From: Hyphomonas sp.
Lineage (GTDB): Bacteria; Pseudomonadota; Alphaproteobacteria; Caulobacterales; Hyphomonadaceae
NCBI RefSeq assembly: GCF_013823385.1
Contig: NZ_PNMA01000021.1
Span: 1 to 64,000 of the forward strand
Direction: 5' to 3'
DNA length: 64,000 nucleotides
Part shown: piece after piece, positions 24,373 through 35,170 of the stretch
Layout of the letters: each line of letters begins with the position of its first letter
Position numbering within the stretch: position 1 is the first letter of the stretch
Made by a program: the position numbers and the translations under genes
The notes under the pieces: model-generated
The model's database searches: none
The model's input: only the letters and a program-made list of their open reading frames with translations
Told to the model about the DNA's origin: nothing

Positions 24373-25452
24373 TCAATTATCTTTGGCCACCCTGCGATAG
24401 TGGCTTGTCGGGCGCAAGGCGGGCTTCTCCACAAGGTGCCACAGCGCAAAGCTCACCGCGAGGGTCAGCGCTGTCGCAAGGGCGAGATAGGCAGCCAGCC
24501 CGAGGCTCGCCGCCAGCCCGGCTGCGGCGAGGGCCTGAAGGATCGGAAAATGGGTGATATAGAGGCCATAGCTGACATCCCCATACCGGGCGGCGTTGAG
24601 CTTCGGCCCCGGCGCCCAGGCGACCGCGCCAATGACGCCCGCCAGCGCGAAGGCCCTCAGCGGTTCGAGAAGCGGATAGAGAATGCTCGCCCCCAGCAGA
24701 GCCGTACCGCAGAGCGCCAGCGCCGCCCAGCGCCGCTGTATGCCGGGCGATGCCTTCCAAAGCGCGATACCCATGGCGAAAAAGGCCATCTGGCCGGGCA
24801 GCTGCCGCCCCAGCTCAGGCCCATACCCACCCGGCGCCAGCTGCGGCACATAATACGCCCAGGCCTCGCCCGCCGCATACAGTGCCAAGATCAGAACCCA
24901 CCAGAAGGCGCCAAATCTCTTCAGCACAAGGAGGATAACCGGCAAGGCGATATAGAACATCACTTCTATCTTCAGCGTCCACAGCGCCCCGTTCACTTCC
25001 GGAAACCGGTTCCCCTCGAACAGTCCCGGAAGCGTCGGCGAGAGGAAATTCAGGAAGACCAGATTGGCGCCGAGATAACTGCCTACGCCCTGAACATCCT
25101 GCGTCATCGCCAGGCTGATCACAGCCGGCACCAGGATCACCGCCGCATAGGCCGGATAGAGACGGCGGGCCCGCTTGCCGGCATAGTCGCGCAGGCTGGA
25201 GGAACGCTCAAGCGATCCGGCCACCAGCAGGCCAGAGACGATGAAAAACCCCTGGATCGACAGCTCGGCGAAATGGGAAAGGGCGCGCTCCAGCGGCCCG
25301 AAGGGCAGCGCCGCGCCTATGGCGACCCCATGATAGACAAAAACCCCGGCGGCGAAGGCCAGCCGGATCAAATCAAATCGGTTCGCCGTCTCTGGCATAT
25401 TCAACAAACTCTTGCGCAGCATACCGGCGGCGCAGGAGGCCGCTGCCCCCAT
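24373..25452 (-). CDS. Acyltransferase 3 family membrane protein
   Basis: The protein of up to 359 residues has about ten membrane segments and typical acyltransferase-3 features: RFDLIRLAFAAGVFVYH with the catalytic-type His early on, GFFIVSGLLVAGSLERS, YAGKRARRLYPAY, ALWTLKIEVMFYIALP, and YGDVSYGLYITHFPI. These inner-membrane enzymes transfer acyl groups to glycans or peptidoglycan-linked sugars. The start is uncertain: ATG 25452, 25422 and 25398 are all in frame and none has a strong ribosome-binding site; 25398 gives the usual family N terminus. It lies 15 bases before the hydratase gene, so cotranscription is likely although function is unrelated. Confidence 0.85.
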   Translation of the reverse strand: MGAAASCAAGMLRKSLLNMPETANRFDLIRLAFAAGVFVYHGVAIGAALPFGPLERALSHFAELSIQGFFIVSGLLVAGSLERSSSLRDYAGKRARRLYPAYAAVILVPAVISLAMTQDVQGVGSYLGANLVFLNFLSPTLPGLFEGNRFPEVNGALWTLKIEVMFYIALPVILLVLKRFGAFWWVLILALYAAGEAWAYYVPQLAPGGYGPELGRQLPGQMAFFAMGIALWKASPGIQRRWAALALCGTALLGASILYPLLEPLRAFALAGVIGAVAWAPGPKLNAARYGDVSYGLYITHFPILQALAAAGLAASLGLAAYLALATALTLAVSFALWHLVEKPALRPTSHYRRVAKDN

Positions 25453-25538
25453 CGACTTCAGACAATGGGAAATGTCCAGTGCCTGCCGGGAACAACCAGT
25501 GTTTTACTGGGGAGAATCTGCGCCCCGCCCACGCCGAA

Positions 25539-25564
25539 GGCCTGCCTCGCGGAGGAGGCAGGCC
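25539..25564. other. Perfect 10-bp stem-loop downstream of the EF-hand gene
   Basis: GGCCTGCCTC (25539-25548) pairs perfectly with GAGGCAGGCC (25555-25564) around a 6-base loop. It lies about 70 bases past the stop of the minus-strand EF-hand gene and lacks a T-tract on either side. A terminator is possible but not proven. Confidence 0.4.
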
Positions 25565-25635
25565 CTGTCATGACGCGGAAAGGTCATGCCTGGCCTGAAG
25601 ATCGAGACGGATGGGATCTTCAGACTGGTCCGGAG

Positions 25636-25926
25636 TTACCAGCTGGTATCGCCGGTGGTGTCGGTTTTCTCAGCCTTGCGCTCAGCCTTCATGGCTTCCC
25701 AGTCGGCTTCGGTGATCTGGCCATCCATGCCGGCGGCTTCTTCAAACTTCGCAGCAGCTTCAACTTCAGTGTATTTGCCATCAGCGGTCTTGTGAGCGAT
25801 GAACTCCGAAGCGCTGATCACGCCGTCGGCATTGGTGTCGACATCAGCAAATGTCGACTTTTCACCGGCATAGGCGCCCATGGCACCAACAAGAGCGGCA
25901 GCGGAAATCAGGGTTACGCGGATCAT
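25636..25926 (-). CDS. Secreted EF-hand protein
   Basis: The 96-residue protein has a Sec signal peptide (MIRVTLISAAALVGAMGAYAG). It contains one canonical EF-hand loop DTNADGVISASE (about residues 32-43) and a shortened second one (DGQITEADWE). This fits a periplasmic calcium-binding protein. Start 25926 has AAAGGAG eight bases upstream; a GTG three codons earlier is less likely. The composition is lower in GC than most neighbours, with Lys-rich segments. It is monocistronic; the binding partner is unknown. Confidence 0.8.
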   Translation of the reverse strand: MIRVTLISAAALVGAMGAYAGEKSTFADVDTNADGVISASEFIAHKTADGKYTEVEAAAKFEEAAGMDGQITEADWEAMKAERKAEKTDTTGDTSW

Positions 25927-26057
25927 GTGTTGCACTCCTTTGACTGACGCCGGGTTGGCCGGCGCCTTGTCTGAAGGACGCGTGAACGGGGATATCGATC
26001 CGTTAAAAGCCTGTCAGTCTCAAGGCCATTTTGTGGCAGGCTTAACACATGTGCGGC

Positions 26058-26645
26058 CTAGGCGGCCGAATGGCCCAGTTCCCACATCTGGCTTTTCCAG
26101 GCGTGAAAGCGTTCGGACGAGATATCGCCTGCCCCGCCCAGGATCGTATGGTGCACCGGGCGGAAGCCGGAAAGGCCGAGAATGCCACGTTCCAGCGCTT
26201 TCAGGCTGCCGGCATCCATGAGCACGCGGTAGACCGATCCCGGCATCCCCATGGTGATCACCACGCGCGCCGATTTGCCTGCCATCATCTTGCGCGGCCA
26301 GCTACCCTCCTTCTCCGGATCCGCCACGAAAAACCCGCCGCGCGCAGCCTGCTCGAAGAAAGAGCGCAGCTTTGACGGCATCCCGCCCAGCCAGAGCGGA
26401 AACAGGATGACAATATGATCGGCGGCCGTGATCTTCTGCCGCTCGCTCAGGATGGGCTCAGAAGGCGGGGTGCGGAAATCCTCGTTCTTTTCCAGATGCG
26501 GGATCTTCAGTTCCCAGATGTTGATCCGGGTCACATCATATCCTGCCGAAATGGCGCCTTCGGCATAGGAGTCCGCCAGCGCGCGGCAAAGGCGGGCCGG
26601 GTCTGGATCAGGATGTCCGTCGATGATGCAGATGGTCTGGGTCAT
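26058..26645 (-). CDS. NAD(P)H-quinone-reductase-like flavodoxin-fold protein
   Basis: The 195-residue protein fits the flavodoxin_2 family (NQO1/KefF-like). It has an N-terminal beta strand TICIIDGHPDPDPARL with the FMN/FAD-binding HP motif, then DHIVILFPLWLGGMPSKLRSFFEQ, the standard WW/LW.GGMP active-site loop, and GKSARVVITMGMPG. It likely catalyses NAD(P)H-dependent two-electron reduction of quinones or similar. Start 26645 is supported by AGAGGAGG upstream. It is transcribed divergently from the pyridoxamine-oxidase-like gene, a common pairing of redox-stress genes. Confidence 0.85.
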   Translation of the reverse strand: MTQTICIIDGHPDPDPARLCRALADSYAEGAISAGYDVTRINIWELKIPHLEKNEDFRTPPSEPILSERQKITAADHIVILFPLWLGGMPSKLRSFFEQAARGGFFVADPEKEGSWPRKMMAGKSARVVITMGMPGSVYRVLMDAGSLKALERGILGLSGFRPVHHTILGGAGDISSERFHAWKSQMWELGHSAA

Positions 26646-26812
26646 GACTGCGCCTCCTCTGGTCTCCATGGCTACCCTCAAAATCCGCGCAGGTTGATAG
26701 GTAGGTGTCCCTATACGGGTTTCCGGAGCCCGGCGCATTCGCCCCCGCCGCACGCCCAAGGGAACATGCGCCCCCGCTCCGCGTTGGGCTGGCAGACCCC
26801 AAGGAGAATGAC

Positions 26813-27307
26813 ATGGCCAATCTGAAAAAATTCGAACAGAACCCGCAGCGCCAGCTGCTGGAAGAGATCAAGGGCTCGCGTTGTGTCATGCTCGGCTCGC
26901 CCGAACACGATCAGCACATGCAGCCCATGGCGCCGCAGGTGGATGAAGAAGCCGGCATCATCTACTTCTATTCGGACAACACCAGCGAGCTTGGTCAAAC
27001 CGTGCTGAAATCGCCCGGCATCGTCCATATGTGCCACATCGACAGCGACTATCAGGCCTGCGTACGCGGTGAACTTCTTCCGCACCATGACAAAGCCACC
27101 ATCGAAAAATTCTGGGGGCCGATGGTCGACGCCTGGTATCCCGGTGGCATGGAAGACCCCAAACTCATGATGCTGAAATTCGTGCCGCATGACGCCGCCC
27201 TCTGGGCATCGGACAAGTCCGCCCTCGGCGTATTCTTCGAAGTCGCCAAGGCAAATATCAAGGACGAGCAGCCCGATCTCGGCAAGAGCAAGCACGTACA
27301 GCTCTGA
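26813..27307 (+). CDS. Pyridoxamine 5'-phosphate oxidase-like (general stress protein 26) family
   Basis: The 164-residue split-barrel protein shows the PPOX-like features SRCVMLGS, HMQPMAPQVDEEAGIIYFYSD, and the WGPMVDAWYPGG segment typical of general stress protein 26 relatives. Members bind FMN or a related flavin and are linked to stress. True PNPOx activity is unlikely because the substrate-binding residues of PdxH are not evident. AAGGAGAA precedes ATG 26813, which decides the start over an upstream ATG at 26705. It is divergent from the flavodoxin-fold reductase gene. Confidence 0.82.
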   Translation: MANLKKFEQNPQRQLLEEIKGSRCVMLGSPEHDQHMQPMAPQVDEEAGIIYFYSDNTSELGQTVLKSPGIVHMCHIDSDYQACVRGELLPHHDKATIEKFWGPMVDAWYPGGMEDPKLMMLKFVPHDAALWASDKSALGVFFEVAKANIKDEQPDLGKSKHVQL

Positions 27308-27337
27308 GCCCAGCAGACACCCGCCCCATCCCAAGCG

Positions 27338-27369
27338 CCCCTCCCGCAGCCATGCGGCGAGGGGTTTGC

Positions 27370-27370
<1 letters not shown>
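27338..27370. terminator. Probable bidirectional terminator between convergent genes
   Basis: CCCCTCCCGCA (27338-27348) pairs with TGCGGCGAGGGG (27353-27364, one bulged C) around GCCA and is followed by TTTGCTT. It sits just past the PPOX-like gene and at the end of the convergent carboxyltransferase gene. Confidence 0.5.
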
Positions 27371-28977
<1,607 letters not shown>

Positions 28978-29101
28978 GGGCCCTCCCTTACTTTTCGTTG
29001 CGGCAGGATTAACCGCCCGGCTTCCGGCTGTCACCCGTTGGTAAACTCTTTTGTGCTAGAGGTCTTGCAGCTCACCTCTCGAGGGATCAGGTAACACCGG
29101 C

Positions 29102-30880
29102 ATGTTCGGCCTCCTACGCAAGGAAATCACCCCCGATCTGAAGACGATCCCTCTTCTGAAGGACGTCTCCCAGCGGGCTATGCGCTCTGCCGGCAAGGAG
29201 GCCCGCTGGTTTGCCCTGCCCGCCGGCCAGCCCCTGTTCCTGGCGGGGGAACCGGCTGATTCCATCTATTTCGTGCTTTCCGGCGCGCTCGGCGCCTTCG
29301 GGGCGAAGGGCGAGTTCGTCGGCCATATCCGCCCCGGCGAGCCTGTCGGCGAGATGGCGCTGTTCCTCGGCGGAGTCGGGACCAATGGAGACGGCGAAGG
29401 CCATGACAAGCCCCATTCGGGCTCAGTCTATGCCCTGCGCGATTCTGAAGTCATCGCCCTGTCGCGGGCGGGCTGGAAGCTGCTGGTAAAGTCCGAGCCC
29501 GAACTGCTGGAAGGCATGATCCGCATCATCCTGCGCCGTCTTGGCCGGGGCGATCAGCGCACCGGAGAGGCCGCGCCGAAAGTCTACACCCTCCTCTCCA
29601 CCTCGCCGACCATCGACCTTGGCCTGCGCGCCCGCGCGCTGAAAACCGCCCTCGCCCGGTTCGGCAAACGCGCCGTGATCGTGGACGAGGCCCAGGGCAG
29701 TGAAAAACCCGCAGCCTTCTTCGACAATCTCGAAATCGAGTATGACGCCGTCATCCTGACCGCCGCCATCGGCGACACGCCCTGGTTCCGCCTGTCCACG
29801 CGCCAGGCAGACCGGATCTGGGTGCTCGCCCGCTCCGATGCGCGCCCGTCTACCCCGCTGATGCCGGAGGACACCTCCCCCGCCCAGCGCCTCAAACTGA
29901 TTGACGTGGTCCTGATCCATCCGGGCGCCGAGCGCCGCGCCTCCCGTCCGCAGGAATGGCTGCAGGCGGCCGGCGCCAAGCGCCTCTTCCACTGGCAGGG
30001 CGACAATGGCGCCGATGCCATGCGCCTGGCCCGCATCATGACGGGCCGCTCTGTCGGCCTTGTCCTCTCCGGCGGCGGCGCCCGCGCCTACAGCCATATC
30101 GGCGCCATCCGCGCCATCCGTGAACTGGGCATTCCGATCGACTTTGCCGGCGGGGCCTCCATGGGCGCCGTGGTCGCCGCCTGCGTGGCCATCGGCTGGA
30201 GCGACGAGGAGATCGACTGGCGCATCCGCAAGGCCTTCGTGGAAACCAATCCGCTGGGTGACTACACCCTGCCGGTGGTCGGCATGGTGAAGGGCAAGCG
30301 CGTCAACCAGCGCCTGCAGGAACATTTCGGCGAGATCGACATCGGCGATCTGCAGATCCCCTTCTTCGCCCTCTCCACCAACCTAACCGATGGCCAGGCC
30401 AAGCTGCACCGCTGCGGCCTGCTGCGCACGGCCCTGCGCGCCACCATCTCCCTGCCCGGCATCCTGCCGCCTCTGGTCGATGGGGAAGACATCCTTGTCG
30501 ACGGCGCCGTGCTCGACAATTTCCCGGTCGAACCGATGCGGGAACTGCACCAGGGCTTCGTCATCGGCTCGGATGTCTCGGCCATCCGCGATGGCCTGAA
30601 CCGGGAAGAATTCGTCCACCCCGAAAGCTTCTGGCAGTGGGTGTTCAAGCGCGGCTTCTCGTCTCCGCCCCCGATTGCCGGCCTCCTGATGCGCGCCGCC
30701 ACCATCCGCGACGACCGCCTCACCCCGCGCGACAAGGCCGACATCCTGATCCTGCCCGAACTGCCCGACATCGAATTGCGGGACTGGAAAGCCTATGACG
30801 CCTCCGTCGAGGCGGGCTACAAGGCGGCGATGGAGGCCCTGAAGGGCCACGAAATTCTCAACCTGTGCTGTCCTGCCTGA
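29102..30880 (+). CDS. Patatin-like phospholipase with cyclic-nucleotide-binding domain (NTE-like)
   Basis: The 592-residue protein has an N-terminal cNMP-binding-type barrel (about 20-150). A middle Rossmann-like domain (about 160-310) precedes a C-terminal patatin domain: SGGGARAYSHIGAI (oxyanion loop), GGASMGAVVAA (Ser nucleophile in GxSxG) and VDGAVLDNFP (catalytic Asp). The layout matches bacterial neuropathy-target-esterase homologues that deacylate (lyso)phospholipids. No signal peptide or membrane segment is seen, so membrane association would be peripheral. It is transcribed divergently from the carboxyltransferase gene and followed by the hybrid kinase 98 bases later. Confidence 0.88.
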   Translation: MFGLLRKEITPDLKTIPLLKDVSQRAMRSAGKEARWFALPAGQPLFLAGEPADSIYFVLSGALGAFGAKGEFVGHIRPGEPVGEMALFLGGVGTNGDGEGHDKPHSGSVYALRDSEVIALSRAGWKLLVKSEPELLEGMIRIILRRLGRGDQRTGEAAPKVYTLLSTSPTIDLGLRARALKTALARFGKRAVIVDEAQGSEKPAAFFDNLEIEYDAVILTAAIGDTPWFRLSTRQADRIWVLARSDARPSTPLMPEDTSPAQRLKLIDVVLIHPGAERRASRPQEWLQAAGAKRLFHWQGDNGADAMRLARIMTGRSVGLVLSGGGARAYSHIGAIRAIRELGIPIDFAGGASMGAVVAACVAIGWSDEEIDWRIRKAFVETNPLGDYTLPVVGMVKGKRVNQRLQEHFGEIDIGDLQIPFFALSTNLTDGQAKLHRCGLLRTALRATISLPGILPPLVDGEDILVDGAVLDNFPVEPMRELHQGFVIGSDVSAIRDGLNREEFVHPESFWQWVFKRGFSSPPPIAGLLMRAATIRDDRLTPRDKADILILPELPDIELRDWKAYDASVEAGYKAAMEALKGHEILNLCCPA

Positions 30881-30978
30881 GGCAAACAACGCGGCCCAAA
30901 AGCGTGAAATATCAACGCTCCGTTAAGCTTGTGGGCGGATCGTCCTCCAACAAAATGGATGGTTCAAGGATTCGCTCA

Positions 30979-32946
30979 ATGGATGCACGTCTGTTCGACC
31001 TGCTGCCAGTTGTCGTCTGTGAAATTGCTCCCGTGCGGGACGAGAATGGCGCAATCGTTGATCTGGAATGGATCGACGCCAACCGCCTCATGAACGAGTC
31101 GATCCTGCCCGGTGGCGGCAGCATCGTGGGCATGCGCGTCTTCGAGTTCGACCCCGCCTATCGGGAGTCGGAAATGTCGAAGAACGTCATCAAGGTCATC
31201 GAGACCGGCGAGCCGATCACCTACATGACAGGTCTGGGCCGGGCCGCGAAGATGCTCGGCAAGGTGATGAAAACCGTCATCACCCCGACGGAAAACGGCG
31301 CCCTCGCCTGCTCCCATGAAGTGACCGACCTCGCCGAGGAGCGCGACGCCGCACAGAAGCGTTTCGAACTCGCCCGCGCCGCCTGTGACTATGCCATCCA
31401 TGGCATCGTCATCACGGACCGCGTCAGCCGCATTCATTATGTCAACCGCGCCATCTGCGAACTGCTCGGCTATACCGAGGAAGAACTGCTCGGCAAGGAT
31501 GTCGGCATCCTGTTCGGCGTGAAGTCATTCGAGCCGCAGAAATCCCTTGGCAACAAGGTCGTCACCGACATCGAAAACGGCAAGCTGATCCGCCATGTGT
31601 CCGATGCCGAAGCCTTCACGCAGAGCGGCGAAAAGATCCGTGTCCAGGCCTCCACATCCAGCGCCCGTTGGGGCAGCGAAGATACGATGGTGTTCATCAC
31701 CTATATCCGCGATGTGCGCGAGGAACGCCGCCGGGCCCATGAGCTGCGCGATGCCCTCCACCGCGCCGAACAGGCCACGCGCCTCAAATCCGAATTCCTC
31801 GCCAATATGAGCCATGAGATCCGTACACCGCTGAACGGTGTTCTGGGCATGGCGCAGGTGCTCGCCCACAGCAAGCTGACCACCACACAGGCCGAACAGG
31901 TCGGGGTCATCCTCGACAGTGGCAACACGCTGATGGTGCTGCTGAACGACATTCTCGACCTCTCCAAGATCGAAGCCGGCCGGATGGACCTCTCCCCCGT
32001 GCCCGGCGATCTGCGCCACAAGCTCAGCGGCCTGTTCAAGCTGCACGAAGCCACCGCGCAGGAAAAAGGCATCACTATCCGCCTCTTCGTCGACCCCAGC
32101 GTACCCTCGCGCCTGATCTTCGATCCGGTGCGTGTGCGCCAATGTGTCGGCAATCTCATTTCCAACGCGGTGAAGTTCACCAGCGAAGGCGAAGTGATGG
32201 TCGTGGTCACGACCGAGCCGCAGGAAGAGGGCGCCCACCGCGTCGTCATCCACGTCTCCGATACCGGCGTCGGCATTGCGGCCGACAAGCTCGACCGCAT
32301 CTTTGAAAGCTTCGCCCAGGAAGACGGCTCCACCACCCGCAAGTTCGGCGGCACGGGCCTCGGCCTCTCGATCACCCGCCGCCTTGCCCGCATGATGGGC
32401 GGGGATGTCACCGCCGTCAGCCAGGTCGGCCGCGGGTCCGTCTTTACACTGAAATTCATGGCGCAGGCCTCCACCATGAGCGTCGGCGACACCACCAACA
32501 TGGTCCACATGCCCGTGCGCACCCCGCGCACCGGGCTGACGGGCTGCCGCGCGCTGGTGGTCGACGATAACGGCATCAACCGCCGCGTCGCCCGCTCCTT
32601 CCTGGAGTATTATGGCATCGTCATCCGCGAAGCCTGCGACGGCAATGAAGCCCTCGAGATCATGAACCGCGAAACCTTCGACATCGTGCTGATGGACATC
32701 CATATGCCGGGCCTCGATGGCGACGAAGCCCTGAAACGGCTGCGCACCTCGGGCAGCCTCAACCGCCTCGTGCCGGTCATCGCCCTGACCGCTGACTCGA
32801 TGCATGGCGACCGCGAGAAATACCTCTCCAAGGGCTTTGACGGCTATGTCTCCAAGCCGATCGATGAGCGCACGATGATCACTGTCATCAGCCAGATCCT
32901 TTCTGTCCCGGCGGAGGAGACAGAGGCGCTCCTGGCGGCAGGCTGA
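30979..32946 (+). CDS. Hybrid histidine kinase with PAS domains and receiver
   Basis: The 655-residue cytoplasmic kinase has a PAS-like domain (about 5-110) and a second PAS (about 125-245: RIHYVNRAICELLGYTEEELLGKD). HisKA carries the phospho-accepting His279 in MSHEIRTPLNG. HATPase_c has DTGVGIAADK and FGGTGLGLSI (about 428-480). A C-terminal receiver has VDDN (about 527) and the phospho-Asp in VLMDIHMPG (about 572). No membrane segment is present. Start 30979 has AAGGA eight bases upstream; ATG 30955 is an alternative. No response regulator or phosphotransfer gene adjoins it, so the output partner is unknown. Confidence 0.9.
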   Translation: MDARLFDLLPVVVCEIAPVRDENGAIVDLEWIDANRLMNESILPGGGSIVGMRVFEFDPAYRESEMSKNVIKVIETGEPITYMTGLGRAAKMLGKVMKTVITPTENGALACSHEVTDLAEERDAAQKRFELARAACDYAIHGIVITDRVSRIHYVNRAICELLGYTEEELLGKDVGILFGVKSFEPQKSLGNKVVTDIENGKLIRHVSDAEAFTQSGEKIRVQASTSSARWGSEDTMVFITYIRDVREERRRAHELRDALHRAEQATRLKSEFLANMSHEIRTPLNGVLGMAQVLAHSKLTTTQAEQVGVILDSGNTLMVLLNDILDLSKIEAGRMDLSPVPGDLRHKLSGLFKLHEATAQEKGITIRLFVDPSVPSRLIFDPVRVRQCVGNLISNAVKFTSEGEVMVVVTTEPQEEGAHRVVIHVSDTGVGIAADKLDRIFESFAQEDGSTTRKFGGTGLGLSITRRLARMMGGDVTAVSQVGRGSVFTLKFMAQASTMSVGDTTNMVHMPVRTPRTGLTGCRALVVDDNGINRRVARSFLEYYGIVIREACDGNEALEIMNRETFDIVLMDIHMPGLDGDEALKRLRTSGSLNRLVPVIALTADSMHGDREKYLSKGFDGYVSKPIDERTMITVISQILSVPAEETEALLAAG

Positions 32947-33050
32947 CGCTGCGGCGTGACGCGGCGTGACCCTGCCAAACGGCCCGCCCGTCCGTAGACG
33001 GCCAGACCAGCGCGCCTATACTCATCCCGGCAACACCCGGAGAGCAAGCC

Positions 33051-33539
33051 ATGGCCAAGCCGCTGAAAGTCCATAAATCCGTCGGCGAGGAATACCTCGC
33101 CACTGCCAAACAGGGCAGCGCGGTGCACCGCTATCCCTTCCCGCCGGAAATGGTCTGGAACGCCCTGCTCGATGCCGAGACATGGACACTCTGGCTGCCC
33201 ATCACAAAAGTTACCTGGACCAGCCCCAAACCCTGGGGCCCCGGCACCACCCGCACGGTCGAGATCGGCCCGCAAAAGGTGGAGGAAACCTTCTTCGCCT
33301 GGGAAGAAGGCCGCCGCATGGCCTTCCGGTTTGAGCGCTCCACCCTGCCCGTCTCCGCCGCTGTGGAGGATTACCGCATCGTGCCCGCCGAAGGCGGCTG
33401 CGAAATGCGCTGGTCCGGCAAGGCCAGCGCGCCGCTTTTCCTGGGCGGCGTCATCACCGGACAGCTCACCAAGGGCATCGTCGAAGGACAGCCCAAGCTG
33501 GAACAGATCATCGCCGCCAATCCGGACAAATACAAATAG
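33051..33539 (+). CDS. SRPBCC (START-like) family protein
   Basis: The 162-residue protein has the SRPBCC fold signature: an N-terminal strand, VWNALLDAETWTLWLP, the GPGTTRTVEIGP turn, WEEGRRMAFRFER and a long C-terminal helix. Members bind hydrophobic ligands or act as polyketide cyclase-like enzymes. GGAGAG precedes the ATG. It is convergent with the lipoprotein gene by only four bases. Ligand unknown. Confidence 0.8.
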   Translation: MAKPLKVHKSVGEEYLATAKQGSAVHRYPFPPEMVWNALLDAETWTLWLPITKVTWTSPKPWGPGTTRTVEIGPQKVEETFFAWEEGRRMAFRFERSTLPVSAAVEDYRIVPAEGGCEMRWSGKASAPLFLGGVITGQLTKGIVEGQPKLEQIIAANPDKYK

Positions 33540-33543
33540 GGCT

Positions 33544-34176
33544 TCAAGGCGCCGCCGCTGCCGGCCGCCGGTTACACTCCGGCGCGCCGTAAGCCTCCTT
33601 ATAGCTGCGCCCGAAACAGGCGATCAGCCCATCCAGCACGCCCAGATTTATGTCGCCATAGCCGGGCGCCACCTTGCCCGCCATCGTCTCGCGTGCCGCC
33701 ATAAGCGCCTGCAGATCACCGCGCAGGAAGGCTATGCTGCCGCGCACATACTCATCCCATCCAGAATGGCTCACCTCAGGCGTTTTCAGCGACTGCTCGA
33801 ACAGCGAAGCTGCGCCTGCCGCATCCCCCGCAAACGCCCTCAGCTGGCCCTCATGCCAGTAAAGAATGGACATCTCCCCGGTCTCACTCATCGGCCATTC
33901 CTCGCCATTCGGCAGGGTGATCATCACAGGCGCGCCCCTGGCACGCAGCGCCGCGTGATAGTCCCGGTAAAGATCAGCCGCCGCAAGCTCACACCCCGGC
34001 TTTGCCAAAACCGCCCGGATACCGTCTGCCCCCTGATCGAATTCCCAATAGTCCAGCGCCATCAACGCGGCGCGATCTGTCACACATTGGGGGTCTCCTT
34101 CGGCAATGGGTAGAGCCTCCGCCGGATGGGCGCAGCCCGCCAGCAGAAGGCCCAGAAATGCCGCCAGGTAGTTCAT
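33544..34176 (-). CDS. Putative lipoprotein, tetratricopeptide-like, unknown function
   Basis: The 210-residue product begins MNYLAAFLGLLLAGCAHP, a lipoprotein signal with Cys at about residue 15. The mature part is helical (ALMALDYWEFDQGADGIRAVL, YRDYHAAL, QLRAFAGDAAGAASLFEQSL, GSIAFLRGDLQALMAARETM), suggesting TPR-like repeats. A Cys pair (CELAA and LIACFG) may form a disulfide. Start 34176 has GGAGGGGG upstream; the longer frame back to 34410 is a shadow of the hydrolase gene. It follows the alpha/beta hydrolase gene by 25 bases and is likely cotranscribed with it and the acyl-CoA dehydrogenase gene. Confidence 0.7.
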   Translation of the reverse strand: MNYLAAFLGLLLAGCAHPAEALPIAEGDPQCVTDRAALMALDYWEFDQGADGIRAVLAKPGCELAAADLYRDYHAALRARGAPVMITLPNGEEWPMSETGEMSILYWHEGQLRAFAGDAAGAASLFEQSLKTPEVSHSGWDEYVRGSIAFLRGDLQALMAARETMAGKVAPGYGDINLGVLDGLIACFGRSYKEAYGAPECNRRPAAAAP

Positions 34177-34201
34177 CCCCGCCCCCTCCATGGCCGCCCC
34201 C

Positions 34202-35170
34202 TCATTCCCCGGCGGCCCCCGCCAGAAATTCCGGAATCGCCTCCCGCAGATCGCCATGATGGCCAAGCAGCAGATGCCCGCCGGTGTCGTAGCGGATGAA
34301 CTCCGCGCCGCTGATGCGCGCCGCAATCGTCTCGCTGATGGCCACAGGGTTGAGCCGGTCATCGGCCGCATGCACCACCAGCACCGGCGCGCGAATCGTT
34401 TCCAGATCATACGCCGCCTGCGGATCGACGGCGGCTATCTCGTTGCGCAGCCCTGCCAGCCTGCCGGACGCAGGCTGAAACCCTTCGACCAGCCGGCCAA
34501 CGAAACCGGTATCCTCCGGCGCCGCCTCCAGCAGCTCGGGCCGCGCATCGAAGGCAGATCGCAGCATGCCCGGCGCCAGCCGCTTCATCACCCAGAATCC
34601 AACATCGCTGCCCGCAATCGCGGTATAGACAGCCGCCGGAACAGGCCGCCCCTCCACATCACCGCCAAAGGGCGTAAACGGCGCAGGCGACAGCAGCACC
34701 ATAGCGCCCACTCGTTCGGGATGCCGCGCCGCCAGTTGCAGCGCCGGCGGCGCCCCGCCCGACATTGCCAGCACGTCCACCCGCTCAATCTTCAGCTCTG
34801 TCAGCAGGGCTGCCAACGCATCGGCCTGCGCCGCAGTCGAAGCATCCTCCGGCAACGGACTTCTCAGATACCCAAAGCGCGACACGGAAATCCAGCGACG
34901 CCCCGGCCCGCCCACGGCCTCTGCCAAGAGCAGCCCCTGATCAAACCCGCCGCCCGCGCCATGGATCACCAGCACCGGCGGCCCCTCGCCCCGGATGGCA
35001 TATTCCACCGCGCCCTGCGGCGTGCGCGCCAGCTCGCTCTGCCCGGCCAGCTCGCCGGCCCGCTCCATCGCCTCGGTCCGCGCCAGCGTCAGCGCCGCGC
35101 CCATCAGGACAACAAGAATGGCGGCGGCAATGCCCGCCACGCTGAACGCGCCAGGGCGCGCGCGCCTCAC
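34202..35170 (-). CDS. Alpha/beta hydrolase with N-terminal membrane anchor
   Basis: The 322-residue protein starts with a membrane segment ([20 protein letters not shown]). It continues into an alpha/beta-hydrolase core: [17 protein letters not shown] (oxyanion HGxGG), [12 protein letters not shown] (Ser nucleophile; the first position of the elbow is Ala rather than Gly), [10 protein letters not shown] (acid) and [10 protein letters not shown] (His). The active site should face the periplasm. Its ATG overlaps the stop of the isovaleryl-CoA dehydrogenase gene by four bases. Substrate unknown; the coupling to acyl-CoA metabolism may be only transcriptional. Confidence 0.85.
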   Translation of the reverse strand: MRRARPGAFSVAGIAAAILVVLMGAALTLARTEAMERAGELAGQSELARTPQGAVEYAIRGEGPPVLVIHGAGGGFDQGLLLAEAVGGPGRRWISVSRFGYLRSPLPEDASTAAQADALAALLTELKIERVDVLAMSGGAPPALQLAARHPERVGAMVLLSPAPFTPFGGDVEGRPVPAAVYTAIAGSDVGFWVMKRLAPGMLRSAFDARPELLEAAPEDTGFVGRLVEGFQPASGRLAGLRNEIAAVDPQAAYDLETIRAPVLVVHAADDRLNPVAISETIAARISGAEFIRYDTGGHLLLGHHGDLREAIPEFLAGAAGE